Below are positions 16,676 through 24,796 of a stretch of 53,144 nt of DNA, in pieces (within the stretch, counting starts at the first letter, position 1; each line of letters starts with the position of its first letter). Source of the DNA: Bacteroidaceae bacterium. GTDB lineage: Bacteria > Bacteroidota > Bacteroidia > Bacteroidales > Bacteroidaceae. Where the stretch lies: positions 1 through 53,144 of the forward strand of contig JAFZWM010000020.1 in assembly GCA_017617315.1 (NCBI GenBank). Direction: 5' to 3'. The notes beneath the pieces are model-generated. The model was not told the origin of the DNA and did no database searches. It saw only the letters and a program-made list of their open reading frames with translations. The position numbers and the translations under genes were made by a program.

Positions 16676-17473
16676 TCATAATTTCTTTGTTGAATTTCCA
16701 CTGACTTTATTTACTCGCATCAAATCAAGAATATTACCATTACACTTTGGAAAATTCTTGCATACAATCTCATCAAAATCCAAAAAAGAACGGTATTTCG
16801 TTTTTTTTCTAATAGCCTTTACTTCATTAAAAGAAAAACGTTCTCCACAATGTAGACATTCAACGGTATCCTTAAGAGAATAGTTGAAACCATTGTCTTG
16901 ATGGACTCGTATTGCAATTTGCTTTTCACGCTCATCAAGTTCCTCATAGAAATCTTCCATACCGCCACTAACCTCATCTTCATTTCTCACCTCTTCAACA
17001 AATCGCTCTTCCCACTTTTTCTTCAAATCCAGCCTATATGGTTCATCTTCACTTCTATGCTCATCACTTTCCAAAAAAACTTGCTTAAAGATATCAATTT
17101 TCATATCAATATCAAGCATCATATCATTCATCTTCTCAACCTCTGGAATATACCAATCATTCCATTCAGTATTGCTTATTTTATGCGCATTATCAAAAAG
17201 TAAATATGCCAATTCCAACACATTAGGCTTTGCCTGTTTCAAATCCTTCCAATTATCAAACCCAGCAAGTCTTGCAATAACATGCTGAGCATTTTGAAGA
17301 GTGAATGTGAAATCTGATTTTTTATCATCATATTCAAAATCTTCAAAAACTCTCTTTATATCAAAGAAATTAGGCTGATACTCGTAACGATTCCATTTCT
17401 TAGCGAATTTACGAGTCTTGTAATCCTTTAAAAGGTTCTTTGACTGATGTCTAAAATACTGTATTAAATCCAT
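16676..17473 (-). CDS. Hypothetical zinc-ribbon protein, 265 aa
   Basis: No named family is recognised. The N-terminal region holds a glyoxalase-superfamily-like helix motif (NAQHVIARLAGFDNWKDLKQA, residues 62-82) of the kind seen in proteins that pair with toxins or stress systems. The C-terminal part has a CxxC-type zinc ribbon (CLHCGERFSFNE ... VCKNFPKC, about 210-247). The middle is very acidic. The gene is AT-rich and lies alone between two terminators, suggesting an acquired gene. A TATCTTTG promoter on the minus strand at 17627-17634 would give a leader of about 150 bases. Confidence 0.65.
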   Translation of the reverse strand: MDLIQYFRHQSKNLLKDYKTRKFAKKWNRYEYQPNFFDIKRVFEDFEYDDKKSDFTFTLQNAQHVIARLAGFDNWKDLKQAKPNVLELAYLLFDNAHKISNTEWNDWYIPEVEKMNDMMLDIDMKIDIFKQVFLESDEHRSEDEPYRLDLKKKWEERFVEEVRNEDEVSGGMEDFYEELDEREKQIAIRVHQDNGFNYSLKDTVECLHCGERFSFNEVKAIRKKTKYRSFLDFDEIVCKNFPKCNGNILDLMRVNKVSGNSTKKL

Positions 17474-17626
17474 ATTTAATTTTTTCGCACCAAAGTTTCC
17501 ATCTTATACATAATTGACCCGTACACATTGCGACAAAAACAATGATACAAAATTAAACATAAATTTAATTAATGTGGTATGATAAAATCTTCGGACGGGT
17601 AGACTGGCATTACCACAACACCACTG

Positions 17627-17656
17627 CAAAGATACAAAAAAATTGTTAATAACAAA
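17627..17656 (-). promoter_or_regulatory. Predicted promoter for the zinc-ribbon protein gene
   Basis: Minus strand: TTTG (17656-17653), 18 bases, TATCTTTG (17634-17627). Confidence 0.6.
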
Positions 17657-17703
17657 AGCTTTTTCATTTTTTTACAAAATAGCAGTTCTGCATTGGTCTT
17701 GGT

Positions 17704-17775
17704 TTATGGTAAAGAGTATAACCAAACCATAGAATAGAAATAATACAAGCCAACCAAAAATAAAATTACTTTCAT
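17704..17775 (-). CDS. Possible 23-residue hydrophobic small protein
   Basis: Within the gap 17474-17799 a short minus-strand frame encodes MKVILFLVGLYYFYSMVWLY and three more residues, ending at TAA. It has the composition of a one-pass membrane peptide and lies 24 bases after the LytTR gene, so could be cotranscribed with it. A frame this short may arise by chance in AT-rich DNA. Confidence 0.2.
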   Translation of the reverse strand: MKVILFLVGLYYFYSMVWLYSLP

Positions 17776-17799
17776 GTTTATCTTTGTGCTTGTATGTTT

Positions 17800-18708
17800 T
17801 CACTTCTGCAAAGCCTTCTTAATCTCTACGGTGTTGGCGCGCGAAACGGGGATAAGCTTGTCAATTCCAAGCATTTGCAGTTGATAGTTGCCCGATGTTC
17901 GCGACGTAAGCGAAACGGCATAGTTTATGTTGATGATATAGGCGCGGTGGCACGAAATAAGATAGTCAACCTCTGCCAGCTGCTCGCGCAACTGCTTCAT
18001 GGTTGTGCGGATGATGTGATGAAGTCTCTCGCCCTCGTGCAAATACCAGATATCGGCATAGTTAGAGAGCGATTCGATATACAGAATCTCCTTTGGCGAT
18101 ACCTCGAACAAATCGTTCACAGCATTACCCTTAATAGCGCAAACCGAATTTTCGGCAACCTCGTCATAATCTTCTTCCGAAGAGACCGAAGCAGGCTCAT
18201 CGTCCTCCGGCTCGTCTTGGCTGGCGCGCTGCTCGAGCAGGGCGTTGATGGCTCTCACCTCTTCGAGTTCAAGACGAAGGCGGTTATTTCGCATTCGATA
18301 TATGTCGTAGATGGCGATAATCAAGCTAACCAAAAGCACCCATTTGCAGGCCTCGAAGTAAAGCGTAAGGTCGAGTTTGTCGGGGTCGCCGCCCGACCAT
18401 TTGCCTGTCTAGAACTCCGTAAGATTGCCTGCGTAGAAGTACGAGTTGAACGTGAGCAGCATTGCCGAGAACAGCAGCAGATGAACCGTATATCGGACTG
18501 GTAGCTGAACCTTCTTGTTGCGGATAGGACTGGCAGCCGTAAGAATAACAATCTTAATAAAAAACTCCATCACTGCCACGCCAAACAGGTATGCCAAACG
18601 ATGTTCCATTTGGTCTATGCCAAACGGCTGCAACACCCCAAGTATGAATAGTACTGCAAGGCTGTATCTCGTAGATTCTTTCAAAATATGACTTAATGGT
18701 TCTTTCAT
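17800..18708 (-). pseudogene. LytTR membrane regulator interrupted by an in-frame TAG
   Basis: Two consecutive open frames are in the same phase and are separated only by a TAG at 18409-18411 (codon 100). The first part encodes four membrane helices with VLFILGVLQPFGI; after the stop the frame continues TGKWSGGDPDKLDLTLYFEACKW, a fifth helix, a coiled coil and a LytTR DNA-binding domain (EILYIESLSNYADIWYL ... SCHRAYIININYAV). The intact protein at 49675-50538 has the same layout, including LQPFGI, so this is one gene with a nonsense codon. An internal GTG at 18337-18339 could restart a 179-residue LytTR part. TAG is a normal stop here (it ends the 21228-21899 gene). It may be inactive, a split gene, or a sequencing error. 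Confidence 0.8.
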
Positions 18709-18756
18709 TTATCTCTCTATGTTTATCAAAAAAACGGTACTAATTTTCTCGGACGG

Positions 18757-18787
18757 CAAAGTTACAATAATTATACATATCGGCAAA
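18757..18787 (-). promoter_or_regulatory. Predicted promoter for the interrupted LytTR gene
   Basis: Minus strand: TTTG (18787-18784), 19-base spacer, TAACTTTG (18764-18757). The promoter is intact although the gene is interrupted. Confidence 0.7.
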
Positions 18788-18845
18788 ATATCGTCGATGA
18801 ATACCGCGCAATTCGTCACAAATCACAGTCAAATATCCCAAAAAC

Positions 18846-18876
18846 TTGCACAACTGCACGACTCAGCATATTTTTG
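18846..18876 (+). promoter_or_regulatory. Predicted promoter for the HEAT-like gene
   Basis: TTG (18846-18848), 20 bases, TATTTTTG (18869-18876). It ends 18 bases before ATG 18895, which sets that start and excludes the in-frame TTG at 18874. Confidence 0.7.
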
Positions 18877-18894
18877 CAGAAAAATCAATATTCA

Positions 18895-19422
18895 ATGGCA
18901 ATAACCGACGAACAACTCAGAATTACGGGCAGCGAAAGCGAGGCTCTGGCAATATACAACGAGGTGAGAATGTCGGGCGATTTCCGCGGATTTGCGCAGC
19001 GTTTCATGCACGATGCCGACTATCGGGTTGCCCGCATCGCGCTATGGTCGCTAACCAAGACCACCGACGACGAACTGGCGCAATTAAACGACATTCTGCA
19101 CGAATTCATAGACCTTGCCATGCAGACCGAAAATCCGTCGGTTAGGCGACTGTCGCTCAACATAATCGAGCGGCTAAAGATGGACGAAGACGATTTGCGC
19201 ACCGATTTTCTGGATTTCTGCATGGCAAAGATGACCGACGTCGGCGAATTTTCGGCAATACAGGCGGTGAGCATGAAACTCGCCTACCGAATGTGCCGGT
19301 TCTATCCCGAACTTATGGACGAACTGACGCGCATTCTCGACACAATGGAGACAGAATTCTACAAACCTGCCGTAATCAGCACACGCCGCCGCATTCTGAA
19401 CGGGAAACTAAAACTTAAATAA
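18895..19422 (+). CDS. Hypothetical HEAT-repeat-like protein, 175 aa
   Basis: The product is almost entirely helical with repeating leucine/arginine patterns such as DADYRVARIALWSLTKTTDDE and NPSVRRLSLNIIERLKMDEDDLRTDFLDF, which look like HEAT or DNA-alkylation-repair-type helical repeats. It has no signal peptide or membrane helix, so is cytosolic. A scaffold or binding role is likely but the partner is unknown. It stands alone, divergent from the LytTR gene. Confidence 0.65.
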   Translation: MAITDEQLRITGSESEALAIYNEVRMSGDFRGFAQRFMHDADYRVARIALWSLTKTTDDELAQLNDILHEFIDLAMQTENPSVRRLSLNIIERLKMDEDDLRTDFLDFCMAKMTDVGEFSAIQAVSMKLAYRMCRFYPELMDELTRILDTMETEFYKPAVISTRRRILNGKLKLK

Positions 19423-19492
19423 TTCACTTCTGCTGATTGGAGAACTGAGTGAGAAAGTTTTCTTGAAATCCATCGTACTAAAAAAAATAGAC

Positions 19493-19500
19493 TATCTTTG
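19493..19500 (+). promoter_or_regulatory. Predicted -7 element for the DUF4419 gene
   Basis: TATCTTTG lies 28 bases before ATG 19529. A -33 TTTG at normal spacing is not clear. Confidence 0.6.
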
Positions 19501-19528
19501 CAAGACACAACAAAACTCTAAAACCATT

Positions 19529-20992
19529 ATGAAGAAAAACATCGTTTCCATTTTGTTTATCATTCTCGCAATGACAACACAAACTGCCTGTGCCCAAAAG
19601 ATTATCTCGAAATCAGAAGGCAAGATTACCTTCGTTGTCGATAAAAAACTCAAGCCGATAGACGTAAAATACTACACGAGCGAAGAGTTTTTTAAGAAAA
19701 CTGACATAAGCAAAACGGAAAATTATCGCGTCTCATACAACGGCAAAGAAATTGCAGAAACAATAATTAAAGACGGAACGATATCTGGAGAGCCCAAAAA
19801 CATCATAGCCACAAGTTTCGAGAATGAAGACGGCTTGCTTTACTACGGAAAAGATGCCTTCTACAAGTGCATCATAGACGCATACGCCAAGCATCAGCCC
19901 ATCACTCTGTCGCCCGACATGATTTGGCTGCTCATCTGCCAAGGATTCGGCCGATACGTTAACGCCCATGCCGAGAAGATGCGTCCGCTATTTGTAAGCC
20001 ACTCCGGAAAGGAGGATTTGGTTGTACTGGCACAATCAGACTTGCTATCGGGCAAGGCCGACTGGGGAAAACTTATGAACGATTTTTCGAGTCAGATTGA
20101 GAAAAACACGAAAACCGACATAGCAAAAACCATCACGGCCGACTTTACCACAACCACTCCAGCCGAACGCATAGCATCGCAGGTAACGCTGATGGAAAGC
20201 GTAAAATCGTACTTTGATTATACCATTATCTATATAAAATGCGGAATACCGAACATCACAATCGAAGGCACACCCGCCGACTGGCAGCGCGTGATTGACA
20301 AGACAAGAAATCTGCAATCGTACAAAATCGGGAAATGGACAAACGAACTTGAACCTATTCTGAACGAATTTCTGAAGGCTTCGAACGGCAAACCTCGCCA
20401 AGAATTCTGGCAAAATATCGTTAAGAAAAAGAAAATTGACGAACTGAACCGAGGCGGTTGCAGCCTCACAAAACCGACAATGATTGACGGATGGATTCTG
20501 AAATTCTTCCCCGACAAAGACGGAAACACGCTCGACAGCATATCTGCAAGCCAAAGCATGCCCGACGAATACGTCTGCACCGGATTCAAATACATGGTTT
20601 TATCACCAAACGGCTCTGTTCAGAAAGAGGCAAACATGGAGATATTCGCAGGTTTCATCGGAGCAAAAGTTGACACACTGACAAAATCTTTAGCACCAAA
20701 AATAGGCTGGCAGGTGCGCGTGGCAGAAACCGAACAAGATTCTCTGAAATATCTGAAGAAGGAGAACGACGAGCGTGGTGGCATCAGCATACGAATAAAA
20801 GAAGTCCCAACGGTTCTATCTAAGTTTCAGCGCATTAAGCATTTGGAACTCGAATTTACAGACAAGGTTGTGCTGCCCAAATGGCTCGACCGCATAACCA
20901 TCGACAGATTCTACATAAAAGGCATAATGACCGATTCCGAGAAAAACGAAATTAAGAAGCGCTTTCCAAAAGCAAAGATAACCCAACTGTAA
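19529..20992 (+). CDS. Secreted DUF4419 domain-containing protein
   Basis: The 487-residue product begins with a signal peptide (KNIVSILFIILAMTTQTACA) that also fits a lipoprotein lipobox (TAC), then the DUF4419 domain: ITLSPDMIWLLICQGFGRYVNAHAEKMR, DWGKLMNDFSSQI, ITADFTTTTPAERIASQVTLM, CGIPNITIEGTPADWQRVIDK. The family is found in Bacteroidota, fungi and others and has no known activity. ATG 19529 begins the signal peptide and lies 28 bases after TATCTTTG; the longer frame from 19463 starts within the promoter. It is monocistronic. Confidence 0.88.
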   Translation: MKKNIVSILFIILAMTTQTACAQKIISKSEGKITFVVDKKLKPIDVKYYTSEEFFKKTDISKTENYRVSYNGKEIAETIIKDGTISGEPKNIIATSFENEDGLLYYGKDAFYKCIIDAYAKHQPITLSPDMIWLLICQGFGRYVNAHAEKMRPLFVSHSGKEDLVVLAQSDLLSGKADWGKLMNDFSSQIEKNTKTDIAKTITADFTTTTPAERIASQVTLMESVKSYFDYTIIYIKCGIPNITIEGTPADWQRVIDKTRNLQSYKIGKWTNELEPILNEFLKASNGKPRQEFWQNIVKKKKIDELNRGGCSLTKPTMIDGWILKFFPDKDGNTLDSISASQSMPDEYVCTGFKYMVLSPNGSVQKEANMEIFAGFIGAKVDTLTKSLAPKIGWQVRVAETEQDSLKYLKKENDERGGISIRIKEVPTVLSKFQRIKHLELEFTDKVVLPKWLDRITIDRFYIKGIMTDSEKNEIKKRFPKAKITQL

Positions 20993-21065
20993 CAAAAACA
21001 TTTACAGACTTTTGCCATCTGCAGAAACAGAAATGTCGGGCGACAATTAAAAATTTATGAAATTA

Positions 21066-21097
21066 TTTGGTTTATATTATAAACTTATTTATATTTG
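21066..21097 (+). promoter_or_regulatory. Predicted promoter for the membrane protein/winged-helix pair
   Basis: TTTG (21066-21069), 20-base spacer, TATATTTG (21090-21097). It gives a leader of about 125 bases containing a short copy of the GAATTGACAATTC repeat. Confidence 0.75.
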
Positions 21098-21227
21098 CAG
21101 CGTCATCCGGATTTAAAAGGCCGATTCTGCCCTTTCTGCAGGAGGAACGAGGAGGCTTATGAATTGACAATTCAGCCAATTTTGAGAATTAAGAATCGAA
21201 AGTTGAAGTCTAAAAATCTAAAAAACA

Positions 21228-21899
21228 ATGGAAGAAACAAACAACATGACTGCAGAGCGCAGTCTGAAAATAATCACGGAACAGATTGAGCAGAGCCGCA
21301 AGGAAGTTTCGAAAGAAATGGGACAATCGCTCTTTGTGGCAGGACTTTGCACCATGGGCATGGCGTTACTGATTGCCCTGTGCCACATTCTTACAGGCAA
21401 CCCAATCTTCTATCTGCTTTACTTTACGCTGCCTATCGTAATTCTGGCTATAAGCCGCTATCTTAAACGCGGACAAGCCCCTGTTCCAAGCAGCTTTGTT
21501 GGCACAATGGTTAACAAGGCATGGCATACCTTCGCAATCTTCGCCCTGTCGTTCTTCGTCTTTGCCGAACTCTTTAACATACTTATGGTACACACAGAAT
21601 CTGTCGAGGTATATTCCAGATTATTAATCCAGCCCTTCCGCATAATTCTTATACTGATGGGAATGTGCATAACCATTACAGGATATATCCTCAAGAGCAA
21701 GTGGCTGGTGTGGTGCGGAATAATAGGCGGCATCGGCGGCTACTTCTGGGAATCGTTCGGTGGCTTAGCATTACTGTCTCGCTCCTGTAGCGTTGAAACA
21801 ACTGTAAGTTTGCAGATGCTTGACGCGGGCATTATTATTGCCATATTTGCCTTTGTAGGCCTGACGCTCCCGGGCTTGATGCTAAAAAAACAGAAGTAG
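21228..21899 (+). CDS. Hypothetical multi-pass membrane protein, 223 aa
   Basis: A short soluble N-terminus (residues 1-30, ERSLKIITEQIEQSRKEVSK) precedes about six hydrophobic helices, in pairs around 31-75, 97-155 and 160-220. Proteins of this form are very often encoded directly before a small winged-helix regulator in Bacteroidales, as here (3-base gap), and are presumed to be coregulated membrane partners. No transport motif is visible. It ends with TAG. Confidence 0.7.
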   Translation: MEETNNMTAERSLKIITEQIEQSRKEVSKEMGQSLFVAGLCTMGMALLIALCHILTGNPIFYLLYFTLPIVILAISRYLKRGQAPVPSSFVGTMVNKAWHTFAIFALSFFVFAELFNILMVHTESVEVYSRLLIQPFRIILILMGMCITITGYILKSKWLVWCGIIGGIGGYFWESFGGLALLSRSCSVETTVSLQMLDAGIIIAIFAFVGLTLPGLMLKKQK

Positions 21900-21902
21900 C
21901 CT

Positions 21903-22196
21903 ATGCCGTTCATGCCATTAGACCCGCTTTTGCACGCCGAACTGCGACTGGCTGTAATGTCGCTGCTAATAAGCGTTGAGGAGGCCGAATTTCCGTACAT
22001 AAAGGAGCAGACGGGAGCCACGGCCGGAAACCTCAGCGTACAGGTAGACAAATTGTCGGCGGCGGGATACATCGAGGTTGAGAAGACCTTCAAGGGCAAG
22101 CGCCCGTGCACCATCTGCCGCATAACGCCAAGCGGCATAAAGGCTTTCGAGAACTATGTAAGTGCCTTGCAAAGCTATCTGCAAGTTAAGAAATAA
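21903..22196 (+). CDS. Winged-helix transcriptional regulator (MarR/ArsR-like)
   Basis: A 97-residue single-domain regulator: HAELRLAVMSLLISVEEAEFPYIKEQTGATAGNLSVQVDKLSAAGYIEVEKTFKGKRPCTICRITPSGIKAFENY. The recognition helix (AGNLSVQVDKL) and the beta-wing (KTFKGKRPCTICRIT) are clear. This matches the winged-helix DNA-binding domain family that accompanies small membrane proteins. An alternative start is ATG 21912 (MPLDPLLH). It is translationally linked to the membrane protein (3-base gap) and probably represses the pair. Confidence 0.88.
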   Translation: MPFMPLDPLLHAELRLAVMSLLISVEEAEFPYIKEQTGATAGNLSVQVDKLSAAGYIEVEKTFKGKRPCTICRITPSGIKAFENYVSALQSYLQVKK

Positions 22197-22200
22197 AAAG

Positions 22201-22246
22201 AAAATCAGCGAGACTGACAAAATGTTCATCCCGCTGATTTTTTATT
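22201..22246. terminator. Bidirectional terminator
   Basis: AAAATCAGCG (22201-22210) pairs with CGCTGATTTT (22232-22241), with A and T runs outside. It lies between the winged-helix gene (+) and the last gene of the SPFH operon (-), whose stop codon is inside the T-run. Confidence 0.85.
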
Positions 22247-22835
22247 TCTTTTTCAGCCTTCGGATTGCAAAAAAATTCCACAGCATTATAAAAATCAGAA
22301 TATACGACGGTATACCAAATGCCAAAATGTTATACGAAAGCCCAAGAAAATCCATTACACCCCAAACAAGAACAAGCAACATTACGCAAACGGCCAGAAT
22401 ACGGTTGCATCGCGTCAGGAAAAGAATCTTGCTCACATCGGCATTCTCCGAATCTTTCTGACAATAAGCGCCACGAAGCATCATAATCACTCCGCCCACA
22501 ATTATCTTCACACTCGTACTTATGCCGTGCTCTGAACCTCGGCTAATCATGACAATATCAAGAATCAAAATAATAAGAAATATCAGCGCCCAAAAAAATT
22601 CAACAATCGTACTTTCTTTGGTACTACTCAACTGAAAATTTACTTTTTTCATCTCGGCAGGCGGTAATTTGCGCATAAATACAATCATCACGGTTCCCGA
22701 AATAATGAAAAACGACACAACAACCGCCACTAAAGTAGTAACAGAGAGTACTCCGTAATAAAATAAAATAGAGAAGATTAACAACACCAACAACTCAACT
22801 ATCGTATGGATAGTTATCGCAATTTTTCTGTTCAT
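22242..22835 (-). CDS. Membrane protein, related to the next gene, 197 aa
   Basis: About six hydrophobic helices. Following a short soluble linker it carries VNFQLSSTKESTIVE, then a helix ending DIVMISRGSEHG. The preceding gene (22865-23299) has INFKVCRTTESTIVE and GIVMMRRDSEAG at the same positions, so the two are diverged duplicates. This copy has an extra N-terminal two-helix segment (residues 1-50). It is the last gene of the SPFH operon. The function is unknown. Confidence 0.7.
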   Translation of the reverse strand: MNRKIAITIHTIVELLVLLIFSILFYYGVLSVTTLVAVVVSFFIISGTVMIVFMRKLPPAEMKKVNFQLSSTKESTIVEFFWALIFLIILILDIVMISRGSEHGISTSVKIIVGGVIMMLRGAYCQKDSENADVSKILFLTRCNRILAVCVMLLVLVWGVMDFLGLSYNILAFGIPSYILIFIMLWNFFAIRRLKKK

Positions 22836-22864
22836 TTTGTTTTTGTATTTTTTTATGATTATTT

Positions 22865-23299
22865 TTATTTGTTTCGCTTAGCCTTTGTGTAGGCAATGAA
22901 ATACCACACAAAAGTGCAAATAACAGGAATGCTGCAAACAACTGTTACCAATCCTTTATCTGTAATTCCGAGAAAGAGTGAAACGACAATGCCAAGCATC
23001 AGCAGAGAAAGACAGACGCTGAGAATGCGCAGAAATCGCACCGTAGCGGCAAACATTCCGGCATTGGCATCGTCTGGAATGCTGAACGTATTTGGACAAT
23101 ATGCCAGAACAAGCATCAGCAACATGCTGAAACCAAAACTGAAGGCTACAGAAATAATTCCCTTTCCTGCCTCCGAATCGCGGCGCATCATTACAATGCC
23201 AAGAACGATGGCTACAACCGTCATCAGCGCGCAGGCAACCTCTACAATCGTGCTCTCGGTTGTTCGGCACACCTTAAAGTTGATATTGTTATTATTCAT
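22865..23299 (-). CDS. Membrane protein, duplicate-related to 22242-22835, 144 aa
   Basis: Four hydrophobic helices with a soluble N-terminus bearing the shared ESTIVE motif (TTESTIVEVACALMT). Its start codon overlaps the end of the RHH gene by 8 bases, so it is translated from the same message. Its loop APPROX residues 68-80 (CPNTFSIPDDANAG) matches CQKDSENADVS in the paralogue. No known family is recalled. Confidence 0.7.
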   Translation of the reverse strand: MNNNNINFKVCRTTESTIVEVACALMTVVAIVLGIVMMRRDSEAGKGIISVAFSFGFSMLLMLVLAYCPNTFSIPDDANAGMFAATVRFLRILSVCLSLLMLGIVVSLFLGITDKGLVTVVCSIPVICTFVWYFIAYTKAKRNK

Positions 23300-23495
23300 C
23301 TTTTTCTTCTTGATTTTTAGGTTGAGAATTCTTCTTTTTAGGCAGACGCTTAGCCTTTCGCAGTGCCTCGGCTATGATCCACTGCAACTGGCCGTTGGTG
23401 CTGCGAAACTCGTCCGCAGCCCAAGCCTCTATCGCATCCATCGTTTCGCTGTCTACGCGAAGGATGAAGCTCTTTGTCGTCTTCTTTTCAGCCAT
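23292..23495 (-). CDS. Arc/CopG-like ribbon-helix-helix DNA-binding protein, 67 aa
   Basis: The protein has the RHH layout: a basic N-terminal strand KKTTKSFILRVDSETMDAIEAWAADEF, then the second helix RSTNGQLQWIIAEALRKAKR and a lysine-rich tail. RHH dimers insert the strand into the major groove and bind tandem short palindromes. Such a site (two TGATATCA copies 11 bases apart) is found at the promoter of this operon (24485-24503). It lies 4 bases after the SPFH gene, so it probably represses its own operon. Confidence 0.85.
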   Translation of the reverse strand: MAEKKTTKSFILRVDSETMDAIEAWAADEFRSTNGQLQWIIAEALRKAKRLPKKKNSQPKNQEEKDE

Positions 23496-23498
23496 CTT

Positions 23499-24464
23499 TT
23501 AATGGTTCAGCGTTCCTGTGTTTACAACGGGCTGTGCCGACTCGTCTCCGCATAGCACAACGAGCAGATTGCTCACCATTGCAGCCTTCTTGTCGTCGTC
23601 GAGTTCAACGATTTCCTCGTTCGACAGTTTGTCGAGCGCCATCTTTACCATGCCTACCGCGCCCTCTACAATCTTCTCGCGGGCAGTGATTATTGCCGAT
23701 GCCTGCTGACGGCGAAGCATAACTGCCGCAATCTCAGGAGCATAGGCCAGATAGTTGATGCGAGCCTCAACAACCTCGATTCCTGCCAAGGCAAGACGCT
23801 CGTTCAGCTTAAGTTCGAGCTGCTCGTTAATCTCTTCTGCGCTCGAACGCAGAGTAGGCTCGTCGCTCTTGTTGTCCTCATCGTCGTATGCGTACTGTCC
23901 TGCCACCTGACGAAGCGCTGCATCGCTCTGCACGCGCACAAAGTTCTCCAAGGCATTCATAAGTCCCTTTGTGTCAGAGCCAATGGTGTTTGGATTTGCC
24001 GCCATTGTCTGAGAATCGACCTCAAAAAGTGCCTTGTAAGTATCGCTCAACTTCCACACAAGCACAAGACCAATCATCACCGGATTTCCCGTCTTGTCGT
24101 TCACCTTAATTGGGTCGGCATCGAGATTTCGGGCGCGGAGCGAAACTTTCTTCTTAACGTAGAACGGGCAAATCCAGAAGAAACCAGTCTTCTGAAAAGT
24201 TCCGCTGTACTTTCCGAACCATGTTGTAACTCTCGCCTCGTTTGGCTCTTGCTGCATCAGTCCGCACCACATTATAATGTCAATGACAATAAGCAGAACC
24301 GAGAATCCCAATATCCAGCCACCGTCAGAGCCATGACTTTCGCCGAGCAGAATAACGCCGAAAATGAAGCTTAAAATTCCAAAAATCAAGATAATTGCGT
24401 TAACAAACAGCATCAAGAAACCGTTCATTACCAATCCTTTAAATGCATACTCTTTTGTTTCCAT
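23499..24464 (-). CDS. SPFH/Band-7 domain membrane protein
   Basis: The 321-residue product has two hydrophobic helices (residues about 13-68), then the SPFH/prohibitin domain: QQEPNEARVTTWFGKYSGTFQKTGFFWICPFYVKKKVSLRARNLDADPIKVNDKTGNPVMIGLVLVWKL, and a coiled-coil tail with LALAGIEVVEARINYLAYAPEIAAVMLRRQQASAIITAREKIVEGAVGM. SPFH proteins build ring-shaped membrane microdomains. It is first in the operon SPFH-RHH-membrane-membrane. The SPFH+RHH pairing suggests autoregulation of a membrane-organising scaffold. Confidence 0.9.
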   Translation of the reverse strand: METKEYAFKGLVMNGFLMLFVNAIILIFGILSFIFGVILLGESHGSDGGWILGFSVLLIVIDIIMWCGLMQQEPNEARVTTWFGKYSGTFQKTGFFWICPFYVKKKVSLRARNLDADPIKVNDKTGNPVMIGLVLVWKLSDTYKALFEVDSQTMAANPNTIGSDTKGLMNALENFVRVQSDAALRQVAGQYAYDDEDNKSDEPTLRSSAEEINEQLELKLNERLALAGIEVVEARINYLAYAPEIAAVMLRRQQASAIITAREKIVEGAVGMVKMALDKLSNEEIVELDDDKKAAMVSNLLVVLCGDESAQPVVNTGTLNH

Positions 24465-24484
24465 ATTCTTACGATTTAAAAATT

Positions 24485-24503
24485 TGATATCATTTTGATA
24501 TCA
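24485..24503. promoter_or_regulatory. Candidate RHH operator (tandem TGATATCA)
   Basis: TGATATCA, a perfect 8-bp palindrome, occurs at 24485-24492 and 24496-24503, centre to centre 11 bases (one helical turn), with a partial third copy (TGATATTT) near 24522. It abuts the -7 box of the SPFH operon, a good place to block RNA polymerase. Confidence 0.6.
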
Positions 24504-24533
24504 CAAAGATACATACAATTTTGATATTTCAAA
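24504..24533 (-). promoter_or_regulatory. Predicted promoter of the SPFH operon
   Basis: Minus strand: TTTG (24533-24530), 18 bases, TATCTTTG (24511-24504), 40 bases upstream of the SPFH ATG. Confidence 0.7.
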
Positions 24534-24574
24534 GCGTGCGGATTATTATTTAATATTTTTTAACACTTTGATAA

Positions 24575-24781
24575 TCAATCTTCACGATACTCCAGAATAT
24601 CGCCCGGCTGGCAGTCAAGAGCCTTGCAGATGGCCTCGAGAGTGGAGAATCTTACGGCCTTCGCCTTTCCGGTTTTCAAGATGGAAAGGTTTGCCTGCGT
24701 GATGCCGATTTTTTCGGCAAGTTCCTGCGATGACATCTTACGCTTGGCCATCATCACATCTACGTTTACAATTATACTCAT
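24575..24781 (-). CDS. YozG-like helix-turn-helix regulator, 68 aa
   Basis: A single-domain Cro/C1-type protein: VNVDVMMAKRKMSSQELAEKIGITQANLSILKTGKAKAVRFSTLEAICKALDCQPGDILEY. This compact HTH family is almost always encoded next to a DUF2975 membrane protein, as here (15-base gap). The product lacks a sensor domain, so signalling must come from the membrane partner or from concentration. Two copies of TTATTGTTwwACGATAAAT near the operon promoter (25760-25778 and 25836-25854) are the likely operators. Confidence 0.9.
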   Translation of the reverse strand: MSIIVNVDVMMAKRKMSSQELAEKIGITQANLSILKTGKAKAVRFSTLEAICKALDCQPGDILEYRED

Positions 24782-24796
24782 TTCTTTAATTTCTGA

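Noticed and set aside
17779-17786. Plus-strand TATCTTTG as a promoter
   Set aside because: It matches the -7 consensus, but no gene follows on the plus strand; it would only give an antisense transcript into the LytTR gene.
18409-18708. TAG recoding (reassigned stop) as an explanation for the LytTR interruption
   Set aside because: The gene at 21228-21899 ends normally with TAG, and no other gene has internal TAG, so a general reassignment is not supported.
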